Shown: positions 11,506-23,627, numbered from the stretch's first letter. The stretch is DNA of 64,000 nucleotides from Chamaecyparis obtusa (GCA_027943335.1 BSBK01005648.1:1229001-1293000), one strand, 5' to 3'. Made by a program: numbers and translations. Notes: a model not told the origin generated them from the sequence alone.

Positions 11506-13094
11506 TGTATTGTCTTAAAATGGAAGCACTTCCATGATAAGAGCATTTAGCCCTTCGAGTAAGTGGTCCTAGGTCATGTCAAACACCTTGATTGGTTCTT
11601 TGCATGGATCTGGCTATTTCCCCCCTATTCTGCTTCTTTCTCCCTATCCAACCTCATTTCTGGCAACTTTCTTTGAGAATCTAAAGATCCTGACTTTTTG
11701 GGTCAAGGACAACCTAGTCCCTGACCTAGGTTAAGGATGACCTCATCCCTGACATAGGGTAGAGACTACCTCAACCCTGACCCCAGGTACAATTTTCAAA
11801 TTCTAAAAGTTTTGGGATGTCAGATTTTAGAAAGTTTTATTTTCCCACTTTCAGCTCGGCGGTTTTGGATTTCAGAATGGTAAACTCTTAAATTGCATTT
11901 AATCTAGGTCCATTTCTAGGGGTTAAGATTAATTGGGATTTAATTCTCCAATGTCAGCCTTCTCTAGAAATTTGTGCCCTAGATCACTATAAAAGGAATC
12001 CTTCCTCTCTCATTTTCTTCATCCCTCAAGTGCAATCAAGTTTTGTGAGAACATTTAATTTTCATAAGCATTCACAATCAATCAAGAAAGAGGGAGAAGG
12101 AAAGAAAGTAAGCATTCATTCATCTTCAAGCCAAGCATTCAAGCATTCAAACATTCATCAAGGAGATCCATTGTTAGCTATTGAAGTATTCAATCTCTTT
12201 GGAGCCCCCTTTAAGATTTCTCCATCCATATTCATCCAAGCCTCTTCCTATGCAAAGATACATTCAAGATTGGTGTTGAAGATCTAATTCCATTGATTTG
12301 AGACATCCTACATATTTCTACATTCATTTGGAGCATCCCTACTTGTGGATTCAAGGATTCAAATCCTCCACAAGGACTTCAACATAAGTAAGGTGAATAG
12401 TTTAATTTACTTTGTTTATACATATTGCAATTTCAATTCAATTTCAAGGTTAATTCCTAAATTGGGGTTTGACCGAGGCAAACCCCCCATCCAAACAATA
12501 AAAATTATTTTTCTTGCAGATACAGGTATAGGATAGCGAATTGAGGTGCAAATCCGGATACCCTTTTTGTCAAACTTTCAAGATCCATGAACAGAGTTTC
12601 CATCAGAGATGATCTTTAGTGAGGGGTAGGATACTACCCTAGGGTAAGACCTTGCCCTATTATCTGGGTCAAGGATGACCTACTTCCAGAAAGACAAAAA
12701 TTTTCTAGGTTCTCTCTATCTCGGCATTTCTAGTTTGGAATTGAATGCAGAATTTCCTGAAACTGTGCATAGACATCAGAAATCAACATTTTTTAGATTC
12801 ACCCTATTTTGAGGTTAGTATTTTCCTTCTATTTATTTAAGATTTCAAGTACATACTTTCTATATTATATTATAGGATTTCCTCCTTTCTTCATGTTCTC
12901 CATTGTTTGATTCAATAGTGCATTGATGACTTCTTTGTGATTAATCCATTTGGATCTCTCCTTTTGGGAATTTGGATTAAGGATAGATCATATATTCTCC
13001 CTTTCCTTATCATATTATCTTATCTACCACTATTCAACCCCATACATACACAATTACCCTACCCATAGAGGTGAATCCATTCCACCTTTATTCA
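11506..13094 (+). repeat. Element B 5' LTR
   Basis: It matches 24801-26408 throughout. It begins TGTATTG; the 3' copy begins TATATCA, so the terminal TG is lost there. It ends TTTATTCA. It carries several GACCTAGGTCAAGGATGACC-like short repeats around 11680-11790 and a TATA box. Confidence 0.92.
11987..11995 (+). promoter_or_regulatory. TATA box in element B 5' LTR
   Basis: CTATAAAAG, kept in the other LTR at 25303-25311. The transcript would start around 12020. No other promoter element is recognisable. Confidence 0.65.
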
Positions 13095-13349
13095 TTTTGG
13101 TGAACCCGACATACTTACCCTCCTTTCTTTTGTGGAATTGGATGCCCTATTGTTTTTTGTGGTGTTAGGTTTCCCTTTATATTATTTTGTTGGTGTTAGA
13201 TTTATCTTTTATGTTATATCTTACATGCTAATTATATTTCTTTCTTCTATATTTCAAAAATACAAAAAAATTACAAAATCTCTTTCAAAATACAAAAATA
13301 TTCATGATTTATGTTTTCTTAGTTTAGTTCATTTGCATTGCATTAGTTT
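13095..13349 (+). other. Element B leader
   Basis: AT-rich untranslated leader between the primer site and the gag ATG. No other feature seen. Confidence 0.5.
13098..13115 (+). other. Primer binding site of element B
   Basis: TGGTGAACCCGACATACT begins three bases after the 5' LTR, the position of a primer site. The sequence differs from the initiator-Met type; I do not assign the tRNA. Confidence 0.7.
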
Positions 13350-13903
13350 ATGAGCTTTACTACTACTAGTCCTACTTATAATATTCCGATTAGAAGAATT
13401 CATAGACTCATGGGTGCCTTTGATCCTAAATCTTCCTCTCCTTTCCTTAGGATCCCAGACGATAATTTGATTCTTCATGATTCCAATCCTATTATGGAGC
13501 ACAACTCTTCTCACTCATCTCATGATGAGGATGATGCTTTAAGAGTTCCTCCTAAAAAAGTCCAAAAACTTTCAACTTAACTTGATAAAATGGGTAATTG
13601 TCTTGTTCAAGAAAACCATAATCAAGATTCTATTCAAGCTATAGAGGCTCTTCAAAAAGTTCTTTGTGATAGTGATCAAGGTGTTAATCTCTTGTGTGGT
13701 ATTACTCACCTCCTGCATTCAAATGTTAAACCTTTAGCTCAAGAAGCTCAAGATTTAGGGTTGATTCCTCTTGTCACTACTATATAAACTTCTTCAATTC
13801 CTTTACCTAGTATTCCTACATGTACTCCTTCTTTGGTGACTATGATGATTCCCTCTGTTCCTATGAGTTTTCCTCCTATGTCCCTGCCTACATCACAACC
13901 TTC
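13350..13903 (+). pseudogene. Element B gag, first part
   Basis: The ATG at 13350 opens MSFTTTSPTYNIPIRRIHRL. The same frame runs with two TAA stops (13578 and 13785 areas) to the Copia-C insertion. Removing Copia-C and one copy of ccttc joins it in frame with 20994, reading MSLPTSQPSYHNVPFTYSNP. The N-terminus has an acidic, Ser/His-rich patch (HNSSHSSHDEDDA) and a helical region (EALQKVLCDSDQGVNLL). It is the amino-terminal arm of a gypsy gag, upstream of the retrotransposon gag core in the second part. Confidence 0.8.
13899..13903. other. Target duplication of Copia-C, left copy
   Basis: ccttc here and again at 20989-20993, directly outside the LTRs. Confidence 0.92.
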
Positions 13904-15205
13904 TGTTGGAGATTTTCCAGCAGGCCAGTACTGACTGTATGTTTATCATTGATGAAAACATATGGAAATTAGCATGAATGGAAGTCTTATGTAGTAAGCA
14001 TTTAGTATATGTAGCATGCACATGATATAATCATGATATCATGGGCACAGAGGTTAACTATTAGTACAGGTAGTTATATAGCAGTTGGTGTCAGCAGTGT
14101 TCCTGACAGAAGTAATAGATAGTGTTCTATGTATGGTTTTCCATATAGTTATCATGGATCCTTGCGCACTTGGATATATGTTGAAGACATTTTAGTGATG
14201 TTTCAATTATGGATGCATAGTCTAATGATGAATGCAAGTGAAGTTATGTAGTCACTATTTGCCAATGGCAGTTTCATGTGTTTGTTCAGAAGAGCCGACA
14301 GATATTTTATTGGTTCTTTAGTTGTGCCTATCTTGAGGGTATGCACCCTTGGAGTTAATCTTGGAGAAGTTTTATTGATGTTTGGTTAAGAGCGCATAGT
14401 TAATTCAGCTTACAGAGAAAGTTCCAGTTGTTTTGGTAGAGCCGACAGTGTGTAGCATGCATCTACATTTATTTTATTAGACAAGTCCTAGAATGAGTTG
14501 CGTGCATAGTAGAGCCGACAAAATGTTTGTTGGAGTTTATTATGGTTTCTCTAATATGATTTCAAGGTGTCTCTAATAGGTCAACTTGATTATATCATTT
14601 GGAGGAAAGATATTTATAGGTAGTCATTTGTGATTGTTGAAGTGTGGATCATGGTTGATTAAGTAGAGTAGAGTAGAGTGTGCAAAGTGTTAAGCCATCA
14701 GAAGAAGGTCTATGTGACCAAGTAAAGTACTTGTTCTATTCATTGGAACTTATCTAGATAGCAAGTCAAAGCATAGTTCACCAAGATCCAGATATAGTGT
14801 GTATCTATTATTCAGAAGCTTGTAGCCTTCGCCCATTTGAGCAATGAGATCTCAGACAGTGCGTCCTCTCCCCTAATAGGGAATTGTAAAAGACTCCTAA
14901 AAAGGTCTGACCCTTGACCAGGTCTACTATACTTAATATATTGTAAAGCTACTCCTAACAGGGTAAAGGATCTTCTAGCAAGGATCATTATACACTAGTA
15001 CAGAATATTAGTGGGTATCAAGTCCCACTAGGGTTTTCACCTATTTGGGTTTCCTATAACCAAAATATTGGTGTTGTGTTCAAGTGTTCTTTCATTTTGT
15101 TTATGCTTTATGTTTAAGTATACTTAACTGGATAAAGAATTGAATCTTTTAGATAACTGATTCACCCCCCCCCCTCTCAGTTATCTCTTGGGACTATTCC
15201 TAACA
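13904..15205 (+). repeat. Copia-C 5' LTR
   Basis: TGTTGG...TAACA, matching 19681-20988 with scattered substitutions. It carries the ACTCCTAACAGGGT-type motifs in its last 400 bp and the C-loop hairpin at 15152-15185. Confidence 0.94.
15152..15185 (+). other. C-loop hairpin in Copia-C 5' LTR
   Basis: GATAACTGA, then TTCACCCCCCCCCCTC, then TCAGTTATC: a perfect 9 bp stem with a C-run loop, 20 bases before the LTR end. The 3' LTR copy (20933-20969) has one C-to-T change in the right arm and a longer C-run. Confidence 0.78.
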
Positions 15206-15207
15206 AT

Positions 15208-15219
15208 TGGTATCAGAGC
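15208..15219 (+). other. Primer binding site, tRNA-iMet type (Copia-C)
   Basis: TGGTATCAGAGC, two bases after the LTR. Confidence 0.95.
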
Positions 15220-15262
15220 CAAGTTCCTCGAAGAGAAAGTTTAACAGCTTGAGGTTGATCAG

Positions 15263-16225
15263 ATGGCATACTTTAGGAAAGAAAGTCCTAAGTTTGATGG
15301 AGAGAATTATCTTGATTGGAAGAACAAGATGGTAACCCATTTGTAGTGCATTGCTTTTGAAGTTTTTAATGTAACCATTAAAGCAGCCAATATTCCTACC
15401 TTAGAAGACCTTGGAAAAGATGATGCTACTGACATACAAAAGGAATTTTTTCATCATAATGCTATTGCTAAAGAAGCCCTTATCAGCGCCCTATCTAATG
15501 GTGAATTTTTAGAAGTAAAAAAGGTAGATACAGCTCACAAAATATGGAAGCACCTAGAAGACACATTTGAAGGAGACAAACAAGCAAAGGATGGGTGGAG
15601 AAAGACATGGAAGAAAAGATACAATGCATTAGAGATGTTACCTAAAGAAAATATCAAAGCTTACAATCAGAGGATACATGAAGTAGTTGCTGGAATCAAG
15701 AACAATGGCGGAGAGATATCAGAGGAGGACATTATGGATAAAGTGATGACTACTCTTACTCCAGAATATGAAAGAAAGATCAACGTCCTTGATGAGACCA
15801 TGTAGCTTACATCAAATTTCAAGAGAGAGACCTTGATCAGTAATATCTTAGTTTTTGAGATTTCAAGATTGAAGATAGAACCAAAGAGTGAAACAACTTT
15901 CAAAGCAACAGTTCATGGTAATAAATCTGCATACACTTCTGGTAATTTTGAGGATGATGATGAAGATAAAACACTAGATGATTTTATTGCTATGGTTTCC
16001 AAAAGAGAAAAGAAAAGAAAAGGAAAATAGGAAGGTCAATTACCATTTAATTTCTTTTCATGTAATAAGATCAGTCACTTTGCATCTAAGTGTCCCACTA
16101 GAGCTATAAAGTTCAAAAAGGATTACAAGCCTAAGTATTCTAAGGAATGCTACTATGCTAGAGATGGAGTTTCAGACAAACAATCTGGTGAAGAAGAAAT
16201 TGGATTCATTGCTATTGTAGACAAA
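15263..16225 (+). pseudogene. Copia-C gag
   Basis: The ATG at 15263 opens MAYFRKESPKFDGENYLDWK. A UBN2-type gag domain follows (AKEALISALSNGEFLEVKK, WKHLEDTFEGDKQAKD, ENIKAYNQRIHEV), then a charged stretch and a zinc knuckle, FFSCNKISHFASKC, with Phe for the first Cys as in Copia-2. TAG stops occur at THL*CIAF, DETM*LTS and KGK*EGQ. Gag would assemble the particle. The reading is otherwise continuous with the protease. Confidence 0.9.
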
Positions 16226-16630
16226 ATGAATAACAAGATAGTTCATGTAGACAAGAAAGAGAATCAAGAGCTAGCATTGATTTCACAAGCTGACATAAGG
16301 ACAGACTGGATTATAGAAAGTGGTTGTTCACATCACATGATAGGTGATAAAGGCAAGTTTGTTCATTTGGACAAATACAATGGAGGTATGGTTAGATTTG
16401 GAGACAATGCTCCTAAACCTATAGTTGGTAGAGGAACCATCACTTTGGATGGAAAGAACAGTATTGATGATGTTCTTTATGTTGATGGTTTGAAACATAA
16501 CCTTCTCAATGTTGGACAATTACTTGGAAAAGGCTATCATTTGGAGTTCAAAGATGAAAAATGCATCATTAACAACAAAGATGGTGTTATGATTGCATCA
16601 GGCACAAAGACAAGAGGTAATGTTTTTTAA
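16226..16630 (+). pseudogene. Copia-C protease
   Basis: The active-site region reads WIIESGCSHHMIGDKGKF. Relatives, including Copia-2, have DSG, so the catalytic Asp is Glu (GAA) here. The rest of the fold is present (GMVRFGDNAPKPIVGRG, DDVLYVDGLKHNLLNVGQLL). A TAA follows GNVF at the junction with integrase. This protease cannot have worked in its present form. Confidence 0.88.
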
Positions 16631-17429
16631 CTCAATTTAGAAGCAAGTTGTTTTGTTGCTAAAGTTGATGACAGTTGGTTGTGGCATAAAAGACTATGTC
16701 ATATCAATTTTGATAACATAGTAAAGCTAAGCAATGTAAAGGTAGTAAGAGATCTACCTAGCATAGAAAAACTAGTTAATACCATATGCAGGGAATGTGT
16801 GATGGGGAAGCATGTGAGAAATTCATTCAAGAGAAATCAAAATTCAACAAAGAACAAGTTGGATCTTATTCACACAAACCTATGTGGTCCAACTCAAACA
16901 AGATCTTACTATGGTGAAAAGTATTTCATTTTGTTTGTTGATGATTATACTAGGATGGTGTGGGTTGTATTCTTAAAAGATAAGTCAAAAGCTTTTGAGA
17001 AGTTCAAAATATTCAAAGCTAAGGTTGAGAATGAATCTAGATTAAAGATAAAATGTTTGAGATCGGATAGAGGAGGAGAATTCACCTCTGACAAATTCTA
17101 TGAATATTGCAAAGAACATGGCATAAAGAGATAGTTAAGTGCACCTAGAACCCCTCAGTAGAATGGAATTGTAGAGAGAAGGAATAGGATCATCCTTGAT
17201 ATAGCGCGCACTATTATGATAAAGGGAAATTTGCACATACCTATTGGAGAGATGCGGTCAATACAGTAGTCTATACCATCAATAGAATTCAATTAAGTCC
17301 TGGCACTAAAAAAACACCTTATGAGCTATGGTTTGGTAATGTTCCCATAGTAAAATACTTCAGAATCTTTGGAAGAAAGTGCTACATCAAAAGGGATGAA
17401 AAAGTAAAGCTTATAGATCCTTCAATTTA
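16631..17429 (+). pseudogene. Copia-C integrase
   Basis: The zinc-binding part is WHKRLCHINF...CRECVMGK (16680-16815). The catalytic core holds DLIHTNLCGPTQTRSYYG, FVDDYTRMVWVVFLKDK and SDRGGEFTSDKF, then TPQ*NGIVERRNR. TAG stops replace Gln at GIKR*LSAP and TPQ*NG. A frame break near 17215-17420 precedes YELWFGNVPIVKYFRIFG. The core Asp-Asp-Glu set can be seen (D in HTNLCG context, SDRGG, IVERRN). Inactive copy. Confidence 0.88.
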
Positions 17430-19222
17430 AGATTGAAAAAGATCATTGAAAGTGCTCATGTAAAGATTGATAAAAAGTTTATGATTCAAGAAAGATATCA
17501 TGATTACTCACCCATGATTGAAGAAGAACCTAGACCCTCTATTAGTGAGATAGTTATTGAAGAAATGTTTGACATTATTGATGTGTTATTCAATGACCCT
17601 GAGACAAGTGAAGAAAATACTCCTAAGGCTAATGAATCAGCATCACCTAAAGTTCCAAAGTTTACATCAAGAAATCATTCCAAGGCAGACATCATTTGAG
17701 ATCAGAGCGGCAAATTCTTAACAAGATCACAAGAAAAGAACTTAGCTAGCAATGAAGTGGTATGTTTACTATCTTAGATTGAACCTTTAAGTGTTGAAGA
17801 TGCATGTAATAATTTATATTGGCATGATTCTATGAAAGAAGAACTTGATCAGATTGTTAAGAATGACACCTGGGAACTGGTCCCTAGACCTAGTGATAAA
17901 AATGTGATTGGAACAAAGTGGATATTCAGAAACAAGATGAATGAAGATGGTATAGTAGTAAGAAACAAAGCAAGATTAGTATGTAAAGTATATGCACAAA
18001 GAGAAGGCATTGATTATTCAGACACATTTGCACCTGTGAGTAGATTAGAAGCTATTAAGTTTTTTTTTATCTTATGCTACAGTCAAAAACTTCAAAGTTT
18101 ATCAGATGGATGTCAAGTTAGCATTCTTGAATGGAGACTTAAAAGAAGAAGTATACATTGATTAGCCTGAAGGATTCACCTTATCGGATAGACTTGATAT
18201 GGTATGCAGATTCAAGAAGGCCCTCTATGGACTTAAGCAAGCCCCTAGAGCATGGTATGAGAGACTAGATGGATACTTAACAAAGGTTGGATTCAAGAAA
18301 TGAGCAGTAGATTGTAATCTATTCATTAGAGAGACATATGAAGGTTTACTACTTGTAGCTATATTTTTTGATGACATTATCTTTGGAGGTAATGACAAAC
18401 TCAGTTCTGAATTTTCCAAAGAAATGTAGAATGAGTTTGAGATGAGTATGATTGGTCCTATCAAGTACTTTTTGGGACTAAATGTGCAATAGAAAAAAAA
18501 ATGAATTTTCATTAATCAATCAAAGTATGTGAAAGAGATATTGAAGAAATTCAAGATGGATGATTGCAAGCTAGTAGGAACTCCTATGATCACTGGATGC
18601 AAGCTTACAAAAGAAGATGACTCACCAGCAGTAGATATAACATTGTATAAGTCTATGATTGGTAAACTCATATATCTTACTCAGACTAGACCTGATATTT
18701 TCAATGCAGTTGGCTATTGGAAGATTTGCAATAGAGCCTAAACAAAGTCATCTCATGGTAGTAAAGAGAATATTAAGATACTTGAAGGGCACTATAGATT
18801 ATGGTCTATGGTATCCTAATTCAGAAAATGTTGAGCTTCATGTGTACACTGATGCAGATTGGGTGGGATGTGTTGATGATAGAAAGAGTACTTCAGGTGG
18901 AGCAGTGTTTCTTGGTGATAGACTTGTCACTTGGACAAGCAAGAAACAAAATTGTATTTCTCAGTCAACAGCAGAAGTAGAGTATGTTGTAGCAGCCTTG
19001 AATTTTTCTAATATTATTTGGATCAAGAAAATGATAAAAGATTTTGGAATTCAGATTTATTATCCTATTGTTATTCACTATGACAACACTAGCACTATCA
19101 ATATGTCAAAGAACCATGTGATGCATGCAAAGAAAAAGCACATTGAGATCAAGTATCACTTCCTAAGAGAGAAAGTGGCAAAAAAAAAATTCAAGTTGGA
19201 CTATGTGGGTACTAAAGAATAG
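17430..19222 (+). pseudogene. Copia-C reverse transcriptase-RNase H
   Basis: After an acidic linker the RT begins near 17832 ([55 protein letters not shown]). It continues through a frame shift near 18070, [23 protein letters not shown] and the catalytic FFDDIIFGGND (about 18365-18400). RNase H spans about 18750-19220 with DADWVGCVDDRKSTSGGAV, SQSTAEVEYVVAALNF and NMSKNHVMHAKKKHIEIKYH. Most stops are TAG at expected Gln codons or TGA. The reading ends GTKE*LVDIFTNPLPKD, where Gln is expected. Confidence 0.9.
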
Positions 19223-19680
19223 TTGGTAGATATATTCACAAATCCCTTGCCTAAGGATACTTTTGAGTATCTCAGGGAGAAGTTGAGATTCATTCCCTTC
19301 CCTGTTTCTACTTAGAAGAAAGAAGGAAAGGCATTAGTCCTCTAGGACTGGTGGAAGGTTGACTACTCTACCTCAGGAGTAGTACCAGTTCTTAAAATGA
19401 ATGGCACCCTTTTCCATTGATGTCAAAGGGGGAGTATATGTATAAAGTAATGAAAAATAGAAGTAAAAAGAGGAGTAATATACTAAGGGGGAGCATCATT
19501 CAGTTATGACAGCAGTACAGTTGAGGAAATGGAGAATATTAGAAAATATTGCAGTAGATGGAGGATTCATCTTTGGGGGAGTTTTAAAGAGGAAATAGAG
19601 AATGTTATAAAAGAAATGATCATTTGGGTTGGTGGTGGTTTTTCATTCCACATGTTGCCATCAATGCCAAAGGGGGAGAT
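19223..19680 (+). other. Copia-C 3' untranslated region with serial PPT tracts
   Basis: Beyond the end of pol (LPKDTFEYLREKLRF) lie several GGGGGAG tracts: about 19428 (aaagggggag), 19488 (taagggggag), 19574 (tttgggggag) and the one next to the LTR, AAAGGGGGAGAT at 19669-19680. The last should prime plus-strand synthesis. Confidence 0.8.
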
Positions 19681-20988
19681 TGTTGGAGATTTTTCAACAG
19701 GCCAGTACTGATTGTATGTTTGTCATTGATGACAACATATGGAAAGTAGCATGCATGGAAGTCTTATGTAGTAAGAATTTAGTATATGTAGCATGGACAT
19801 GATATAAGCATGATATCATGGGAGTAGAGGTTAACTATTAGTACAGACAGTTATATAGCAGTTGGTGTCAGCAGTGTTCCTGACAGAAGTAACAGAAAGT
19901 GTTCTATGTATGGTTGTCTGTACAGTTATTAGGGAGCCTTGCACACTTGGATATATGTTGAAGACATGTTAGTGATGTTTTAGTTATGGACTCATAGTTT
20001 GATGATGAATGCAAGTGAAGTTATGCAATCGCTATTCACCAGTAGTAGTTTCCTGTGTTTGTTCAGAATAGCTGACAGAGATTTTATTGGTTCTTGAGTT
20101 GCACCTATCTTGAGGGTATGCACCCTTGGATTTAATCTTGGAGAAGTGTTATTGATGTTTGGTTAAGAGTGCATAAGTTAATTCAGCTTACAGAGAAAGT
20201 TCCAATTGTTTTGGTAGAGCTGACAGTGTGTAGTGTGCATCTACATTTATTTTATTACACAGGTCCCAGAATGAGTTGTGTGCATAGTAGAGCTAACAGA
20301 ATTTTTTTTGGAGTTTATTATGGTTTCTCTAATATTATTTCAAGGTGGTTCTAATAGGCCAACTTGATTATATCATTTGGAGGAAAGATATTTATAGGCA
20401 GTCATTTGTGATTGCTGAAGTGTGGTTCATGGTTGATTAAGAAGAGTAGACTAGAGTGTGCGAAGTGTTGAGCCATCAGAAGAAGGTTTATGGGACCAAT
20501 TAAAGTACTTGTTCTATTCATTGGAATTGATCTAGACAATAGGTCAAAGTTTAGTTCACAAAGATCCAGATATAGTGTGTATCTGTTATTTAGAAGCTTG
20601 TAGCCTTCGCCCATTTGAGCAGTGAACTCTCAGACAGTGCATCCTCTCCCCTAACAGGGACAATTTTAAAAGACTCCTAACAAAGTCTGACCCTTTACCA
20701 AGTCTACTATACTTAATATATTGTAAAGCTACTCCTAAAAAGGTAAAGGATCTTCTAACAAGGATCATTATACACTAGTACAGAATATTAGTGGGTATCA
20801 AGTCCCACCGGGGTTTTTACCTATTTGGGTTTCCCTGTAACCAAAATATTGGTGTTGTGTTCAAGTTTTATTTCATTGTGTTTATACTTTATGTTTAAGT
20901 ATAATTAATTGGATAAAGAATTACATCTTGTAGATAACTGATTCACCCCCCCCCCCCTCTTAGTTATCTCTTGGGACTATTCCTAACA
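19681..20988 (+). repeat. Copia-C 3' LTR
   Basis: Partner of 13904-15205. The C-run in its hairpin is longer than in the 5' copy, which is expected of slippage. It ends CCTAACA directly before the ccttc duplication. Confidence 0.94.
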
Positions 20989-20993
20989 CCTTC

Positions 20994-23627
20994 TTATCAT
21001 AATGTTCCTTTTACCTATTCCAATCCTCTTCCAACTATAGTTCCAAGTGTTCCTCTAGTTGTGTCTTCCATTCCTATAGCTTCTTACACTTTACCTAGTG
21101 TTTCTAATGTTGTTATTCCTCCTATTTCCTCTACTGATTCAACAATCATGAGTTTGGCTCAAACTATGTCTTCCTTACAACAACAACTTGCATCCTTAAC
21201 TCAACACAAATTTAGCATTCCTACATGTGACATGGCAAGTCCTTTGTCTCAAGATATCATTCATACTCCTATTCCTCAACAAGTTGATATGCCTCATCTT
21301 GAGAATTATAATGGAAAAGGAGACCTCGTTCATCATGTTAAAACATTTCAAATCCTCTGTAGCGATTATGCTAATGACCATAGGATTTTATCCAAGTTGT
21401 TTGCTAGAACTTTTCATGAGAAGGACTTAAAATGGTATTGTTCCTTGCCTCCTTATTCTATTGACTCATTTCCACAACTTGCTAATGCTTTTATTCAACA
21501 ATTTCAAAACAACATTGGCCCGCAACTTTCTTTGACTGATTTGATGCATTGTAAACAAAGTGCTAAGGAAAAATTGACTAAATTTATTGGCAGATTTAAG
21601 AATTTTCATGCTCATATTTCCTATCATGTTCCTGATATTGATATTCAACATATGTTTATTTCAAATTTGCAAAAGGATATTAGAGATAAAATTATGCTTA
21701 CTGAATTTACCTATTTTCAACAACTTTGTGCAGTGCTTCATCATTATCAACTACATGTGAGTCAATTGAGAGAAACACTCCAATGGCTCCTATTCCAATT
21801 GATAAAAGTGATGCTGCTCCTAATCCAAACAAATTTCAAAAATTCAACAACTATGTCAAGATAAACAAACAAGTGAATGCAGTTGCTGATCAAATTGTTG
21901 TTGCATCTCACAATGCCACTTCTACATCCACTACTTTTCGATTAAATCATATGTTTACTCCTCTTTCTAGATATTTACATTCTATTATGAATAGGTTGTT
22001 AACTGCTAATATGATTACTTTACCTCCTATTCGACCTCTTTTACCTGCTACAATTGCATCTAAATCTTTTGATACTAAGAAATTTTATTCTTTAAAATAT
22101 AAGGTTCAAGACTTAATTGATTCTAATGCCTTATATGTTGATAAACTTTATGGTAGTGGGAACAAATTTATTTCTCCTTTGAAGCAAAATCTTCAAATCT
22201 ATATGAATCCTTTACCTGTGCATGATATTAATACCATTGCTCAGCCATCTTCTATAGACATTGTGTATGATTCAAAGATGGGTGATCTTAATCACATTGT
22301 TAATCAAGTGGAGCATATTGTTCAATTTTTATCTTCACCTTATCCTCAACCTCAACTTCAAACTATACCTCAAGTTACATCTCAACCTCAACCAAAACCT
22401 AAGCCTAAATTGAAAACTCAACCTAAACCTAACCAACAACCTAAAAATAAAAGACCTCGGGAACTTTTGATTACCTTTGATGATTCTGAGACTATTAAAG
22501 CTCCTGATGGTCCCCTTTATATTTATGCTAGGATTTCTCAGATACCTACTCATGGTTGTCTTGTTGATCCTACATCTTTAGTCAATTTTATTACTGAAGA
22601 AAATCTTTTTATGAAAAATTTGCAACGTGATTCTTATGATACATTTGATGTGTGGATTCAAACTTGTAATGGTTTTCTTTATCCATCATTTGGTTCTATT
22701 AACTTTCCGGTTGAACTTTGTGGTAAAATTGTGAACACTACCTTTGTTGTTGTTCCTACTTCTGATCAATTTCGAGTTAAGCTTGGTTTGCCTTGGTTAA
22801 ATGCCATGCATGTTGTTGCTTCACCTATCCATAAATATCTTAAATTTTTTCATGATGAAGAAGTGAAGATGGTTAATCATAGTTTATATCAACCTTCTAG
22901 GCCCAAAGATTGTGCTACACTTGATTTCTTTTGGCCTTCATTACCTAATTCATGTCCTTCTCAACCTGATAATCTTTTTTGCTCATATCAAGCCTATAAT
23001 CATCATAATATTCTCAAATTAAGTGTACCTCTGATGGATCTTAATCATGGTCTTTTTCCCACACCTTCTATACCTCCTTTATCCATGGCTTCTACATCTA
23101 TTAATCAAGTTCCTCGTGTTGATCATCTGACTACTAATAAACTCGTTAATCTTCCTAAAGAACTAGTGAAGGATCCTATGATTGTTCCTCCTAGTTCTGA
23201 ACATATTTCAAGTAAAACAAAATGTAATCGATCTACTAATGAACATCATAAAAAGTATCATGCTCAAGCTAAAGCTTGTAATTATATTCTTTAAATTTCT
23301 TTACTTTTTTCTGATAAGCCTATGCATGATGTTGTTACTAATAATGATGTTAAGATGCATGATTATGATGATTCTATTCATATTGTAGATCCTATTTTGA
23401 TTCATCTCGATGAAGAAGATACTCTTGATGATGTTAATGATGAATATGAGACTATTGATATTGACATTGATTTACCTAATATGCTTTCATCACAATTAAC
23501 ACTTACACCTTGTATCGAACATTGTGATTCTCAAGAGGATCCTTGTTTGGAACTAGCTATCATTCCTACTATTTTGGATATAGTCCCTCTTGTGAGTTAC
23601 CCACCTTCCCTAAATGATATAGAATGA
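20994..23627 (+). pseudogene. Element B gag core and protease-like domain
   Basis: Continuation of the B gag. A retrotransposon gag core lies at about 21280-21760 (MPHLENYNGKGDLVHHVKTF, LKWYCSLPPYSIDSFPQL, KFIGRFKNFHAHISYHVPD). The frame shifts near 21765 and then runs to 23292 (TAA), continuing in the same frame to 23627. A Pro/Gln/Lys-rich linker (QPQPKPKPKLKTQPKPNQQP) is followed by a retropepsin-like domain at 22540-22880: HGCLVDPTSLVNFITEENLF and VKLGLPWLNAMHVV. The usual D-T/S/G-G is D-P-T-S. No CCHC knuckle and no RT follow; the tail is Asp-rich. Confidence 0.83.

Larger units (their letters stand above)
13904..20988 (+). mobile_element. Copia-C: full-length Sirevirus-like Ty1/copia element
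   Basis: Plus-strand element with 1.3 kb LTRs, initiator-Met primer site, gag, protease, integrase, RT, RNase H, serial polypurine tracts and a perfect 5 bp target duplication (ccttc). It interrupts the gag of element B. The proteins resemble Copia-2 closely. Point stops are spread over the whole coding region. Confidence 0.95.

Noticed and set aside
11680..11790. Short GACCTAGGTCAAGGATGACC-like units as a CRISPR or satellite
   Set aside because: They are irregular, few, and belong to the LTR of element B, recurring in its other LTR at about 25000-25090.
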